Shown here in pieces: positions 1 through 10,695 of a stretch of DNA of 64,000 nucleotides. The notes beneath the pieces were generated by a model. It worked only from the letters and a program-made list of their open reading frames with translations. It did not search any database and was not told where the DNA came from. Numbering within the stretch: the first letter of the stretch is position 1; each line of letters opens with the position of its first letter. The DNA lies in NCBI GenBank assembly GCA_023627715.1, contig JAMAHW010000085.1, forward strand, positions 62,001 to 126,000. The letters run 5' to 3'. Origin of the DNA: Periconia sp. R9002 (taxonomy: Eukaryota > Ascomycota > Dothideomycetes > Pleosporales > Periconiaceae). The position numbers and the translations under genes are program-made.

Positions 1-646
1 AGATGTCATAGGAAGGGTACATAGGGATGGTTGCAAAAGACCGGTACGCCGCAGGGAACTCATCCACATCAGTAAAAGATTCCGGAGGACAATCCAACCC
101 CGACTTGGGCTGACCAGTCTCGCCGACCTCGAACGCGCCACCAAAGCCACCGAGCTTGATTAAGCCACTAGGATATTCGGCATCATATTCGCGTCGGAAG
201 ACGAGGAGGTGGGTGAGGGCGACAGATCCGTGCACAACATGACAGGTGGTATGAAGATAGTCCAATGCATCAACGACCTGTATCAGTTGCTCCAAACGAT
301 TGGAGGAGACGCTCCTTCTCTCAACATCGGAGGTGCCACACCTCCCAATGTCGCCGTAGGGGGCAAGTTCCAGATCGATTGTAATCTCGGCCTCATTTTC
401 GGAATCATGGAATCCCTTGATGCGGACGATGTGGTCATGCGAGAATCGGGAGAGGAGATCAGCCTCGCGACGATATCGTTCGACAGGACTTGGGCTGTAG
501 GGTCCGCGAATAATGAGAAGGTTTCCAATGTTCTTCTTGAAGATGGGAGTTCCATCGTCGGCATCTATAAAAAATGAGCATTAGTCACTACGAGTCGGAA
601 ATGACGTACAGCCATTAGGCGCTCGAGGTACCCTGAAAATTTTCAT
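1..646 (-). CDS. Pseudokinase-like protein kinase-fold gene, 5' part (runs off left edge)
   Basis: Two exons are visible: 646-610 (ATG at 646-644) and 564 to the window edge, separated by a 45-bp GT-AG intron (609-565) with a GACTAAT branch site. The translation follows a protein kinase fold: an alphaC-like stretch EADLLSRFSHDHIVRIKGF, a hinge-like LELAPYGDI, then a catalytic-loop equivalent VVHGSVALTHLLV and an activation-segment start IKLGGFGGAFEVG. The catalytic Asp of HRD is absent (HGS) and the metal-binding DFG reads GGFG. No glycine-rich loop is seen in the short N-terminus. This predicts loss of phosphotransfer, so a regulatory or scaffolding role is likely; that role is inference. 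The C-terminal lobe lies outside the window, so the true length and any accessory domain are unknown. Confidence 0.75.
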
Positions 647-1553
647 TTCTCCTATCAGTTGAGCTGGTAGTGCGTGTACAAACTGCCACCGGAAAGGGGA
701 GGGATGGTGTAGTTATTCTATCTCTGGAGGTGGTAGATAGGCCTAGCTTTATAGCACTGTTGCGGTTTCGTTTGATGTCCACACGTGTCTCTATCAGACA
801 GGCTTAGGTAAAATGGTGTGTAAAAGTTTACACAAGGTTGAGAAGCCTAGCATTAAGGTGGGCTCAATATTAAAAGCAAGTCGCCCCTCTAGACGGGGGG
901 TGAGCAGAGGCAACGCTGCCATGAATTAGTGGGTCCGTGCTGCGGCACAGAGCTTGGCTCCCTGTAGGTCTAGCGTCACTACAAAGAGTACTGGATCGCA
1001 TGATTGGCGAGAGTTTACAGGGTTTCACCCAAAAGCCACGGCACAGCAACGCTAAGGGTCGTTTAAAATCCGGTGAAGAACCACTGGGGTGTTGGGGTGC
1101 GGTCTGCCAAGAGAGACAATTCACTGAATTGATGTGTCCAGACTTTGCGAGCTACTTGATGAGTCCGACTGTTTCGAGGCAGAGGTTAGGATTTCCTCTA
1201 GTCTAGCCATGATCCAAGCGTCACATGTAGGTCGCCTCTGGCTTCGCATACTATGGGGAAGATTGTATATTCGATTGATTAAACGAGTGTGTTCCATATC
1301 ATCTCTGCCATCGAAACGCAACTAGCAAAGAACATAAACAACGAGTGTGTTCCATATCGTCCCTGCCGTCAAAACAAAACGAGTAAAACAAATAACAAAA
1401 CGAGTGTGTTCCATATCGTCCCTGCCGTCAAAACAAAACGAGTGTGTTCCATATCATTCCTGCCAACGAAACGAAACGGGTAAACCAAATGACAAGACAC
1501 ATCCTCCCTACTCTAGCTTGCCGAAGTATTGACTGTTCGTGCCGTCGTCGACA
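647..1553. other. Intergenic region with a short direct-repeat array
   Basis: No gene is supported here. The open frames present lack similarity to families I know and overlap on both strands. The only clear structure is the repeat array at 1284-1480, annotated separately. Confidence 0.5.
1284..1480. repeat. Four-copy direct repeat with unit core CGAGTGTGTTCCATATC
   Basis: The 17-bp core recurs at 1284, 1342, 1401 and 1439. Each copy is followed by a variable ATC/GTCCCTGCC segment and an A+C-rich tail with AAACGAG or AAACGGG. Spacings of 58, 59 and 38 bp show unequal units, so this is a decayed tandem array. No coding role is apparent. Confidence 0.85.
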
Positions 1554-1751
1554 TCAATAGCGGCGGTAGCTATACCCTGCATAGTTAGCCCTCTTTACTG
1601 CTGCGGTATTCCGTGATACTTGCCTATCGTTATTGCAATTGGGACACAACCCGTACTCAGTTCCCCCATCAACGATCTCCGGGCACGGGCAGACTTGGGG
1701 CTTCCAATATGTATCGCGGCAAAAGGTATAGTAGACGTACTCCTTGCACAT
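1554..1751 (-). CDS. Small cysteine-rich hypothetical protein (65 aa)
   Basis: The ATG at 1751-1749 starts MCKEYVYYTFCRDTYWKPQV and leads to a stop at 1554. Cys residues occur as CPCPE and CPNC, giving a possible metal-binding or disulfide-bonded core, followed by a basic, Tyr-rich tail. The reading frame continues upstream of this ATG without an ATG. A TATA-like element on the same strand (1949-1959) and a 23-bp repeat array between it and the ATG fit a leader region. I do not recognise the family with certainty. Short Cys-rich fungal proteins with a similar opening and a CPxC pattern are common and uncharacterised. It could also be a remnant. Confidence 0.4.
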   Translation of the reverse strand: MCKEYVYYTFCRDTYWKPQVCPCPEIVDGGTEYGLCPNCNNDRQVSRNTAAVKRANYAGYSYRRY

Positions 1752-1807
1752 GATGAAAGTCTCGTCTTCGCCGCGTAGAACTTCGAAGGGACAACTTTGT
1801 AGTAGGC

Positions 1808-1915
1808 GAAGAGTTTGTGTTGACGCAAGTGAAGAGTGTGCGTTGAAGCAGTTCAAAGGTTTGTATTGAAGCAGGTGAAGAGTTTGTGTTGAAGTAAATG
1901 AGAGTTTGTGTTGTG
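1808..1915. repeat. 23-bp tandem repeat, about 4.7 copies
   Basis: Successive 23-bp units begin at 1808, 1831, 1854 and 1877, with a partial fifth unit. The unit is close to GAAGAGTTTGTGTTGAAG plus five variable bases. The period is not a multiple of three. The array lies just upstream of the small minus-strand ORF and would fall in its 5' leader. Confidence 0.85.
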
Positions 1916-1948
1916 CTGAGCTACATTATCTTCGACATACTCTCCTCA

Positions 1949-1959
1949 TATTTATATAG
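1949..1959 (-). promoter_or_regulatory. Putative TATA box for the minus-strand Cys-rich ORF
   Basis: The minus strand reads CTATATAAATA about 200 bp upstream of the ATG at 1751. It is the best core-promoter match nearby, but no transcript evidence is available. Confidence 0.35.
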
Positions 1960-4900
1960 CTGCCTCCTAAAGAAGAGCGCTTCCTAAAACAAGAACATCT
2001 GTGCTGGTGACTTCTTCTTCCTCCAAACGTTATCCCTTTTCCAATTAATTACCGCCTATGGACACAGCCACGTGAATCACGCGGTGTAAACTCAAAACCT
2101 CTGCCCTAACATCAACAACTCTTTGTGACGTCTCAGGGAGAAGAAAGGAATAATAGGTCGAAATTCCATGCTCTTTGGAACCCGTACGACCTCCGCTACG
2201 TCCCGTACGACCTCCTTGGGGTCGAATCTAGCACTTGAGAACTTATTGTGGGCAACTGATGACCTGCTTTACCCGCTCCCAACGTCTCGTGTCTAGTACC
2301 TGAGGATCTATCCTAGGCAACTGATACCCTTCTTTACTTGCTTTTCACGCTTGGTATCTATTACCCGAGGACCTATCGTAGGCAACTGATACCATGCTTT
2401 GCCTGCCCCCTTCGTCCTTAAGGTCGAGCCTACTGCCTAAGGACCTTGTGTTGGCAACGCCCGAGGACCTATCGTCGGAAACTAATGCGCCTATGGTAAT
2501 GTTTGAGTAGAATGGTGCCGTTTCCGTGCCACAACGCTGTGCCCCTTAGGCTGAGGTTTGATAACGACTATCAGTTCGGACGACTTCCCCCTAGCTACAA
2601 AATGCTAGTATAAGACCATAAGATACGAGGTAACGTAGTGACGGGGATTATTATCTGCGGAATTTTGTCCATATTTCCTTACAACTCTTTTACCCATAGG
2701 AAGCAATACGAGGGGTGAGGGTGATAATCGCCGCCACACTAGGCATCGATTTGTTGATAATCTATGCGTTCGACTGTGCACAAGGAGGCGTAGCATGGCG
2801 TAGCGGAATTTAGTGTTTCGAAACACCAAAATCTGTGTTGGATCATTGGTCTGGTAAATTCCCGCTTGCATTGAGACCATGGCCGAAGGCGAAGTCGGGT
2901 ACCGAGGCGCGGCACAGTCGCGATAGCCAGGTCACTTTACTTGCCTTTTGAGGCGCGAAGCATCAAAATGAACTCTTCTCAACTATAAACCACAAACGTC
3001 CTCATGCTGAGAATCTCCGGTGTTAAATCTGTCGAGATGCAAGCCTGTACAGATGTTATCCGGGTTTCACCAGGTAGTGCATCTCCACATAGAACGTTTT
3101 GATCTGGCTGCGACGCTTGCTATGCCCACAAGGTTCGGTGCTCAGGAGGTGAGGATCCCTGTAAAAGATGTCAGGGAAAGTATTGAAACGCTCTGATGAC
3201 CTGGAGTATTGAGAACAGCCACTCACACCTATAGCAATACTTTGCGTCACTACAGCATCACGGACAAACCCGGAAAATCGAAAGGTCCCAAGAACAAAAA
3301 AAAAATTGAAAAGACAGCAAGGGATGGAGATGGATGCCTAGCGTGGATGATACTTCAGCGCTAGCTCAAACCGATCATGACATGGTAGTAGACGCTTTGA
3401 CGGAGTTTCAAACATCTACGCCATCTGGTCACCGGGAAAGATGGTCGGTGTGCTCCTTCTCCTTCTTGTGGAGGAAGATTTACGAGATAGCAGTTGCTCT
3501 GAAACCGTCTTTTTGCACGGTTAATCAATGCTGATAACAGTCTGCAACATTTCCTTTATCAACGCAAAATTGTTCTGGTCATTCGGAAAATGTTTCTCCA
3601 CTACTACGTCAGTGAGAAGTATGCCATGATGCTTTGCCATAACTGATTGATGGAGTACAATTCTGCAACTTCCCATATCCCGGTGATGGCATAACGGACA
3701 ACAGGCTTGAGGGCTCCTCCACTGGAGACAGTGTTCTTTATACCGCCATTCGAACTTGGCAACTATTTAACAACCCCGCACTTAATAAAACCACCCGAAA
3801 AAAAAACAGCGATAGCCGCAAAGGAACAGACACCAACGCCGCTTTCATCGAGGCATCACCCATGAGTTCAATAGAAACCATCAGCACCTCATGTGGTTGT
3901 CTCCAGCTTCAAGCAGGAATCCAAATTAGTACAACAGGGAAGCCTTATGCGCATGATGTGAGATTCTTGGACGGCACAGCCCGTGCTATTGGTGGATCGA
4001 TTCAAACACTAGTCAAGCATATACGAAATCAGGCTCAGTGTTTATGCTACCTAGAATCAAAATAGACCTTCTTCTTGTCATGTTACTTAACCAATATGCT
4101 TTTTACTTTTAGTGGTGATACAAAGCTGATTGTGCTTATCTAAGTACGATAGACTACCGTTATAGAAGTCAGGGAAGGAATCGCACATAAAGCGCAGACC
4201 AGGCCCCTTACCAAAGATGTCTCCACATACTCCTATTCTATCATCATGTTATCCAGGGGAGCATGAACCCCAGCGCCTTAGCGGAGTGTACCTTCAGTGA
4301 CAGTACCGCAGTTTCTTTCAACGCAGTAGTAAGATTAAACATCTCTAGACAAAATCACTTCGTCACGCCAACAGATGACCTTGTGTGGAGCTCATAGGTT
4401 GGCTCGGACATCCGCTGCTACTGCTTGCACAGAATACGTAGTGCACGAGTGGGCTAGACCGGAAGAACCGGATTGACGCTGCATGTGATCTTAACCCCAA
4501 TGGCTGGTGTTCGCTGTCAGCGCGATATAGAGTTTTCTTGCAATCGTTCAGTTCATGCTCACTGCAATTAGGGGCTTCGACATTACGAGATCATTAGAAG
4601 CCCTCTTATCATCCGTATCGCAAGCGAGAATACATCGCCATAAGTGCCAGAACCTGCTACAGTGGTAGCAGCAATGGAGAAGATGAGACTGGTTTTACCA
4701 CGTGTCTGGAACTTGATACGCAATAAAAAAGTATTGAAAATACTTCCAATACTCGTGCAGTGTACGAAGCCTCCTTATTTGACGTCTATGCTATAACTAC
4801 TCGGGACATTCAATTTCATTTCTTGATTGTGGCGGCGTAGGAGCTTCTTCTATTTTTCTATTCTTTTCTTTTTCTCCCACAAATGGTTTTCCAATGAATG

Positions 4901-5734
4901 GAACTGACTGAGCCGCAAGATGCACCACAGATTGCGCGTAGGCCTGACCGCCGCCTTCTTCATCTCGTTTCAATTGGTATCATCGTCACACGTAAAAATT
5001 ATGAACAGCTTGATGGAGTTTGAGGGATAACCGCCTTTGAATGGATTCTTTCCAGGACCTCTTCGCGAAGACGAAAGCTTGTGGTGAAGGGGGGACCGAG
5101 ACCCATGCGACTTTATTGAATAGCAGTTGGTGCGAAACATACTGAAAGAGGAATGGCCGGTCGCGTTAATCGAAATCCGGGTATTATCAAAGTACCATGA
5201 AATTTCGGCATGTAGATATTGACACAAGACGTGATGATGCCTGGACGTTGTTCATTGCGGCCCAAAAAAAAACTGTGGCCGTCTTGTGTTGTTGAACTGC
5301 TACTCTGTATCAGCAAGGTTGTTGTGAATGCGCAAATGAATGAATGCAGTCTACTAATGGTAACGACGCGATATGTTGGTAGACAAGCAATGCCAAATAC
5401 CGAAAGTGCAATTTATTTATTCCATGTAACTAATATCCTGCCTGGCGATATAATAGATATATCGTATATAACGTTGCACCCCATTGGCCAGACCGTGGGG
5501 CAGTCAGTTCCCCTCTCCGCACTCATCTTGCCGACAAGTCACTGCCGACGAGAACGTCGACGGTCAAGTTGGATTATCTGTTATCTATGAGATATTCGAG
5601 TGCGTAAGGGAGATACCAACTGCTGGTAGCGAAGTATTAAGAGTCGACCAAACTCCTCTCTTCCCGGCTTGCTTCTGCTTGCTTCGCTATTCTTGACAGA
5701 ACTCAACCCGAGCCGCAAGTATCACGCTGCTGAA
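1960..5734. other. Gene-poor region with a degenerate tandem array
   Basis: No gene can be supported over about 3.8 kb. Open frames are short and unrelated to known families. There is a diverged tandem array near 2220-2490 and small inverted repeats, for example AGTATTG/CAATACT near 4732-4755 and CGATATA/TATATCG near 5446-5464. These could be remnants of mobile DNA, but no terminal repeats or transposase were found. Confidence 0.4.
2220..2490. repeat. Degenerate tandem repeat, unit about 65 bp, about four copies
   Basis: Four diverged units share the pattern CTAGTACCTGAGGAYCTATC, then GGCAACTGATRCC, then YTTTACYTGC. The GGCAACTGAT motif recurs at about 2251, 2313 and 2380, and a final unit is rearranged. 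Divergence is high, so the array is old. Function is unknown. Confidence 0.7.
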
Positions 5735-7153
5735 ATGAAATCGCTTTCTCAACCCCTCAGCCTCGTCGCTACATTGATCGCGTCCACCCAGGCCGGTCTT
5801 CGATTCCCATGCTCCACCTTGACCACTCAGCGGCTCGATCCGGCTGTTCAGCCTGGGGCCCTTCCGTCTGCTCATCTTCATATGATCGTAGGGGGTAACG
5901 CCTTCAACGCTACCATGTACGTCTGAAAAGTTTTTTTGGCAGCTGCTATTGCGGATTATATCCGCTGACAAGACATTTAGGGAGGGTGATGTCGCCTCAA
6001 GGGCCACCTGCACTACTTGCCAGATGGCCGAGGACTTCTCAAATTACTGGGTTGCGCATATGTACTTCCGAGACCCTAAGAACGGCACCTATCATCGCGT
6101 TATGCCTGCTCCCGTTCAGCCCCTCCTTGGAGGCTCTAACGGCGCCCAGGGTGGTCTGACAATCTACTACACCCAGTTTGACTTGTCGAAAGATAACCTT
6201 AAGCAACAGCCCATAAAGGCATTCCCACCAGTACGTAACCATATACAAGGCCGCTCCACATTCTGACATGTGTTATTCTACAGGGGTTTCGTATGACGGT
6301 TGGAAGCCCAACTCAAACCGGGAAACCTCATCCTGGTCTGAGTTACCAATGCATTCAGGGAGGAAACCGTGGTACCCTGATTTCACAATTTCCCACCACT
6401 AAATGCAATGGTGGTATCTTCACCACACATCACTTCCCTCCGTGAGTCAAATCCTGCAGTCAACTCCCGATAATACAGGCTCACACCGAAACCAAGCTGC
6501 TGGAACGGGAAGGACCTCGATAGCCCGGATCACCAGTCTCACATGTACAATACCGTCAACTCCGAGTATTTCAACAATGCTCCAAAGTGCCCGGACTCCC
6601 ACCCAGTTCGCGTCCCACAGTAAGTCATCTCAACGCATACTCATCTTTTAAACATTACTTCAAATTTGCACAATGATTTTATCGCTCACACCTTCTGAGC
6701 GCCGACAAAATCACCTCCAGATGGTGTATAAGTTAACTCGAAGATTGCAGGGTAACCTTCGAAATCACTTGGGACACGACCCCGTTCAACAACCTCTGGG
6801 ATCCCGCGAAGGACGGAAATCCCTTCCTTTGGAGCTTCGAGGGTACTGCGGCCGGTACCCACGCCGATTATATGTTCGGCTGGAAGGGTGACGCTCTGCA
6901 GCGCGCTATGGACAAGTCCGAATGCTTCTATGATGGCTGCGGCTCGATTAAGAAGCAGTCAATGGCTGAAGCTAACAAGTGCACTGTCAAAGATTTTGTC
7001 GGTGAAAACATTGATGGATGTAAGCTTGGTCCAATGGAACATACCTCGACACCAAATAGCGCGGATGCTGATATATCAACAGGGACCAAGTATCTCCCGG
7101 GCATGACCACGGAGCATGCCCCCATGAAGCGTGGGAAGGCGTTTGAGGCTTAG
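5735..7153 (+). CDS. Secreted DUF1996-domain protein (371 aa, five exons)
   Basis: Exons are 5735-5916, 5981-6230, 6284-6441, 6497-6619 and 6751-7153; all junctions are GT-AG and keep frame. The protein opens with a hydrophobic signal peptide (residues about 1-20, ending near TQAG). The DUF1996 signature follows: QRLDPAVQPGALPSAHLHMI, a VGGNAFN motif, then FPPCWNGKDLDSPDHQSHMY and CPDSHPVRVPQ, and finally ITWDTTPFN and a GTHADYMFGWKGD segment. These His/Asp-rich blocks and paired Cys are typical of the family. DUF1996 proteins are extracellular or wall-associated fungal proteins of unknown biochemical function, sometimes joined to WSC domains. No WSC domain is present here. The length is normal for the stand-alone form and the gene looks intact. 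Confidence 0.93.
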
Positions 7154-7717
7154 TTGTCCAGCGATTCGTTCGTAATGAATCTTTCCGTACAGTGACTCGT
7201 CTCCTATTCTTCTCTCCAGTTCAATGTACCATACGTTCGTTTAGTTGAGTATTGCAACTTCTATCACTATGCCAATCTTGTTAAGTTGTCGAGATTTAGC
7301 TTGTCATGATGTACGCGCTCTTACTTGCTATCAACGCCTGTTATGTATAACAGACAGACAATATTGATAACAATATTGACCCTTTCTGTTTCTCCACTGC
7401 AGGCCACTCATCCTCCTGCTCATCTCTAATGTTGGATATCTCTGTCTACTGTGAGAACTACATCCTACATCCTCCGAAGATCCATCTTCCACGGATGCTG
7501 ATTAGCGCCACTTCTTAGTGGCGACCATACATTGCGCATTACAAAACGCTATACTGTTTTAGGTATAGCTCTACGAGACAAAACATCTTTCACCTCGCAC
7601 TCCGCCTTTGCGACAACCGTCTTTTCATACCACAGAACATACTCTCGGGTACACTTACTTCATACACCACCCAACATAACCATCCTTCAACACAGTTGCT
7701 TCTTATTTCCATACAAC
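7154..7717. other. Intergenic/5' region of the repeat-containing gene
   Basis: This holds the 3' flank of the DUF1996 gene and the promoter of the next gene. A hairpin is visible at 7506-7523 (CGCCACT, loop TCTT, AGTGGCG). No gene was found. Confidence 0.5.
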
Positions 7718-8746
7718 ATGGATCCAACCGACCACGCCCTTTACTTTGCGAACAAATTCCTCTCCGAGTGGGAGGAGGAAATGCTCGAATATGAGCAGGA
7801 TCAAGGTGTGTTTCCCAAGAACATGCCACCCAAAAGACTCCAATATCTCTATGACGAGATACGCGCCAGATCAGAAGAACCGGTAAGCAAAGAAATTAGT
7901 TCGAAACTGCAACGTCTGCAAATGAAGATGCGCGACCTACAGGCCGCCCGTCAAGCCAACACAACGGCATCGCCCGCGACCCAGACACCTTCTGCTTCAG
8001 GTAACCCTTTCAAGGAGACTTCCCCGCAAGAAACAACATCTCCTAGCTTGATGAAACGTGAAAATCTTGTACCTCAAGATTCAAAGACTGTAAGTTCGAG
8101 CTTGGCGGCATCAGGCACCGTACGATCTACGGATGTCCCCAGTGCAACGCACTCAGTCGTCAGATCGACGAAAGAGAGTCTGCCTCGCACCGTCCGATTG
8201 ACGGATGCTCACCCTACACCTTGCACCGTCCGATTGACGGATGCTCACCCTGCACCTTGCACCGTCCGATTGACGGATGCTCAATCTCAAGAATCCCGCC
8301 TCAAGGGATCCGAACAAAAGAAGCCGCTGACTAGCACCGTGCGATCTACGGATGCTGCAATGCAGGAAACCCTCGGCGCACAATTGGCGCCTGAGACCCC
8401 ACCGATGGACAACGGATACCAGCCGAAACGAACACGACTACGTACCAACCACGCGAAGCTGGACGCCATTCCGCTTTCTATTCTGAATTTCAACATCCCC
8501 GATCCGAAACTACCGACACTGTCGCAATCGCCTTCTCGGCCCAATGTCTCGCAATCAAATTACAAGAAGCCGAGCGTTTTCGCATACATCAACTCTAGTG
8601 ATGAAGAACATCCTCGAAAATCGCTAGGAACTTCCATTTCTGCAAGCTCTGGGGATGAGACGTTCCTTCCAGGAAAGGGCGAGGAATTCGGACGTTATAA
8701 TAACAGGATGGCGAAAACTCGGAATTCGCAGGCTCCCCCAGCCTAG
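7718..8746 (+). CDS. Hypothetical low-complexity protein with 12-residue internal repeats (342 aa)
   Basis: This is a single-exon frame. The ATG at 7718 sits in a good context (CAACATGG) and is the first ATG in the frame; the frame is open upstream without one. Residues 1-80 are charged and helix-prone, and the rest is Ser/Thr/Pro-rich and probably disordered. Three tandem units of TVRLTDAHPxPC start at residues 158, 170 and 182, encoded by near-identical 36-bp DNA units. Diverged forms (TVRSTDV at 134, VVRSTKE near 148, TVRSTDA at 207) flank them. The C-terminus contains basic NYKKPSVFAYINSSDEEH. I recognise no family. The DNA core of the repeat also occurs in non-coding DNA at about 15.2 kb and 18.5 kb. 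Confidence 0.7.
   Translation: MDPTDHALYFANKFLSEWEEEMLEYEQDQGVFPKNMPPKRLQYLYDEIRARSEEPVSKEISSKLQRLQMKMRDLQAARQANTTASPATQTPSASGNPFKETSPQETTSPSLMKRENLVPQDSKTVSSSLAASGTVRSTDVPSATHSVVRSTKESLPRTVRLTDAHPTPCTVRLTDAHPAPCTVRLTDAQSQESRLKGSEQKKPLTSTVRSTDAAMQETLGAQLAPETPPMDNGYQPKRTRLRTNHAKLDAIPLSILNFNIPDPKLPTLSQSPSRPNVSQSNYKKPSVFAYINSSDEEHPRKSLGTSISASSGDETFLPGKGEEFGRYNNRMAKTRNSQAPPA
8191..8275 (+). repeat. 36-bp coding tandem repeat, three copies, core CGTCCGATTGACG
   Basis: The 13-bp core is exact at 8191-8203, 8227-8239 and 8263-8275, with exactly 36-bp spacing. Related degenerate copies occur at about 8119 and 8336. The translated unit is TVRLTDAHPxPC. Confidence 0.9.
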
Positions 8747-8866
8747 AATGCAGTGCTCGGACACCAGCAATATGTTATTTCGCTCCTACTACGCCAATGA
8801 CCGAGCGAGCGAGCTGTTGAGAAGTATGAGGCATACTAGGCGGGCACATCATATAATTACTTGTAG

Positions 8867-10194
8867 TTAATATTTCACAAGCCTTTCCTCGGAAACCCCT
8901 AGAACATCCCAACACCATCCTTCCGTATCCTCTACCTTCCCGCGCTGTATTCTATCAAGAGTGTTCGCCAGCCTTGTAAGATTCCAGAGTTTAGGGCTGA
9001 CAGGAAATGTGAACTTATCACCAGTTGACAATCTCTCTATGCTCTTGATTGGAACAGCACATGCAGCTGTGCCGCAAGCAACCACTTCGTCGAGATCCTG
9101 GGTTGACAGGAATGGGAACTGTGTAGTGAAATCTCCGGTCAGCATCACCAGTGCTATCAGATGAACAACTAACATTCGTGTCGCTCCATTCTAAAGATCC
9201 CTTACCTTCACTGTTTCCACGTTCCACCCCTCCTGTTTCGCCAGCGCAGCAAGACTTTTGCTCGTCGTACTCTCGATAGCGTTTTCTGCCTCGGGAACCA
9301 CGAGCAGATGTTGGCCATCTGGTGTCATCTTATGACCCAGAAACGCGCTTGTAGAAAATTCTTCCACATACGAATGTGTGGCGCTGTCAAGATGCAACAC
9401 AATGTCGTATCCCATTTTGGAAGCCTTTCCAATATGTCTCCAGACCTGAAACGTGTCGACATATCACATCAGACTCTTGATAACGTCCTTTTCGGGAACG
9501 CATTGGATCAGTTTCTACTTGGCGACTCACCGGAGCGTAATTCCCTCCAACCTTGTATCTGCCCATCCCCCGCGGTGCGGACCTGTCAAAATTGTCGCTA
9601 ACAAGGGCTTTCAGAGCTTTCCGTTCATAATGCGGCTTGGCGGGTTGAACATATACTGCAAATGTAACCTCGTCGCAAAGACCCCACAGACCAGTCGATG
9701 ACCCGAAGAGCACAGGTCGTATGTACAGAAATAATGAGGAAGCTGAATCTGCTGGCGGGACGTACTCAGCATTGTCCATCACTGCCTTCCGGATCGACTG
9801 ATAGAACAGGTCCCGAGGCGGCGGAGGGAGGCAAACTGACGCTGCGGACTCCGCCATGCGATTGACGTGGAGTTCAGGTCGGAAGATCAGTATGCGATCA
9901 CGTGTTCCACCGGTGCGAAATGCCTTCATTCCCTCGTAGCATTGCTGGCCGTAATTCAGGCCTGGGCTGAGCCCTGAGATCGATATGTCCGTACCGCTAA
10001 TGAGAGTCGGAGCGCTCCATGTGCCCGTGGAAAAGCTGAAACGAGCCTCGATGTGACCGTTTACTTGGGTAAATTGATTCGGAGAGAAATTCTCCCAGTC
10101 TGGTGTTTGCACAAAAAAGCTGGATTAGTGCCTAGACAAGCACACCTCTGCGTGCAATCTTACCAATGTCTTTCTTTGGGCTTGGTGGACGCAT
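8867..10194 (-). CDS. Branched-chain-type amino acid aminotransferase, PLP class IV (363 aa)
   Basis: Exons are 10194-10164, 10099-9531, 9445-9206 and 9118-8867; all three introns are GT-AG and keep frame. The first exon encodes only about ten residues and is fixed by a donor GTAAG and a branch site CACTAAT. Fold-type IV features are clear: the substrate-loop region GLNYGQQCYEGMKAFR, the RPELHVNRM block, the PLP-lysine motif GRYKVGGNYAP (Lys193) and the phosphate-cup region EVVACGTAAC. The family moves amino groups between branched-chain amino acids and 2-oxoglutarate. Members resembling TOXF also occur in fungal non-ribosomal peptide clusters. No mitochondrial presequence is evident, so a cytosolic, secondary-metabolism role is more likely; that is inference. 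The gene is divergent from the P450 at 10696. Confidence 0.93.
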
Positions 10195-10695
10195 CTTTCA
10201 AATTTGTTAATGGGTTGGAATAAGGCAGAGGAAGCTGCGATTGCGATAGAATTCCGGGTAGTAATGGAAAGGAAGTTCAGCAAAAATGACTGGTGGGGAT
10301 TGCGGTGGAACGTTATCAAATATCATTCACATTACCTTGCAGGTACCCATAAGCGAAGCCTGATTTTAGTAGTAATATGAGTGGACGATCTTTCCATTAT
10401 TGTCTCGTGCTAATCTTACTAAGATTGTTTCTTATTTACCAGAAGCATTGCTTACTACATCTATCCTGACGTGAGGATTCTACACTAGATTAGGTATTAG
10501 CAAACCCCAAGAAAGGTTGCCAATAGTATGTCAGATTTTACTTCATATTACCCACTCTGACATACATTAGAACTATCAATCGATGTATAAAGAAGTTGCT
10601 CTGATATGCTCAACAAAATGAAGTCAAAGACCATGAAACCTCTCGAACGTTCTAAATAAAAGAATTAGACGGATCACCTTTCCGTACGGTGCATA
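10195..10695. promoter_or_regulatory. Shared divergent promoter between aminotransferase and P450
   Basis: About 500 bp separates the two start codons, which point away from each other. Such an arrangement allows co-regulation. The segment is A+T-leaning and no specific operator could be assigned. Confidence 0.5.

Noticed and set aside
5113..5590. Overlapping frames on both strands upstream of the DUF1996 gene
   Set aside because: No family resemblance, conflicting strands and no splice continuity.
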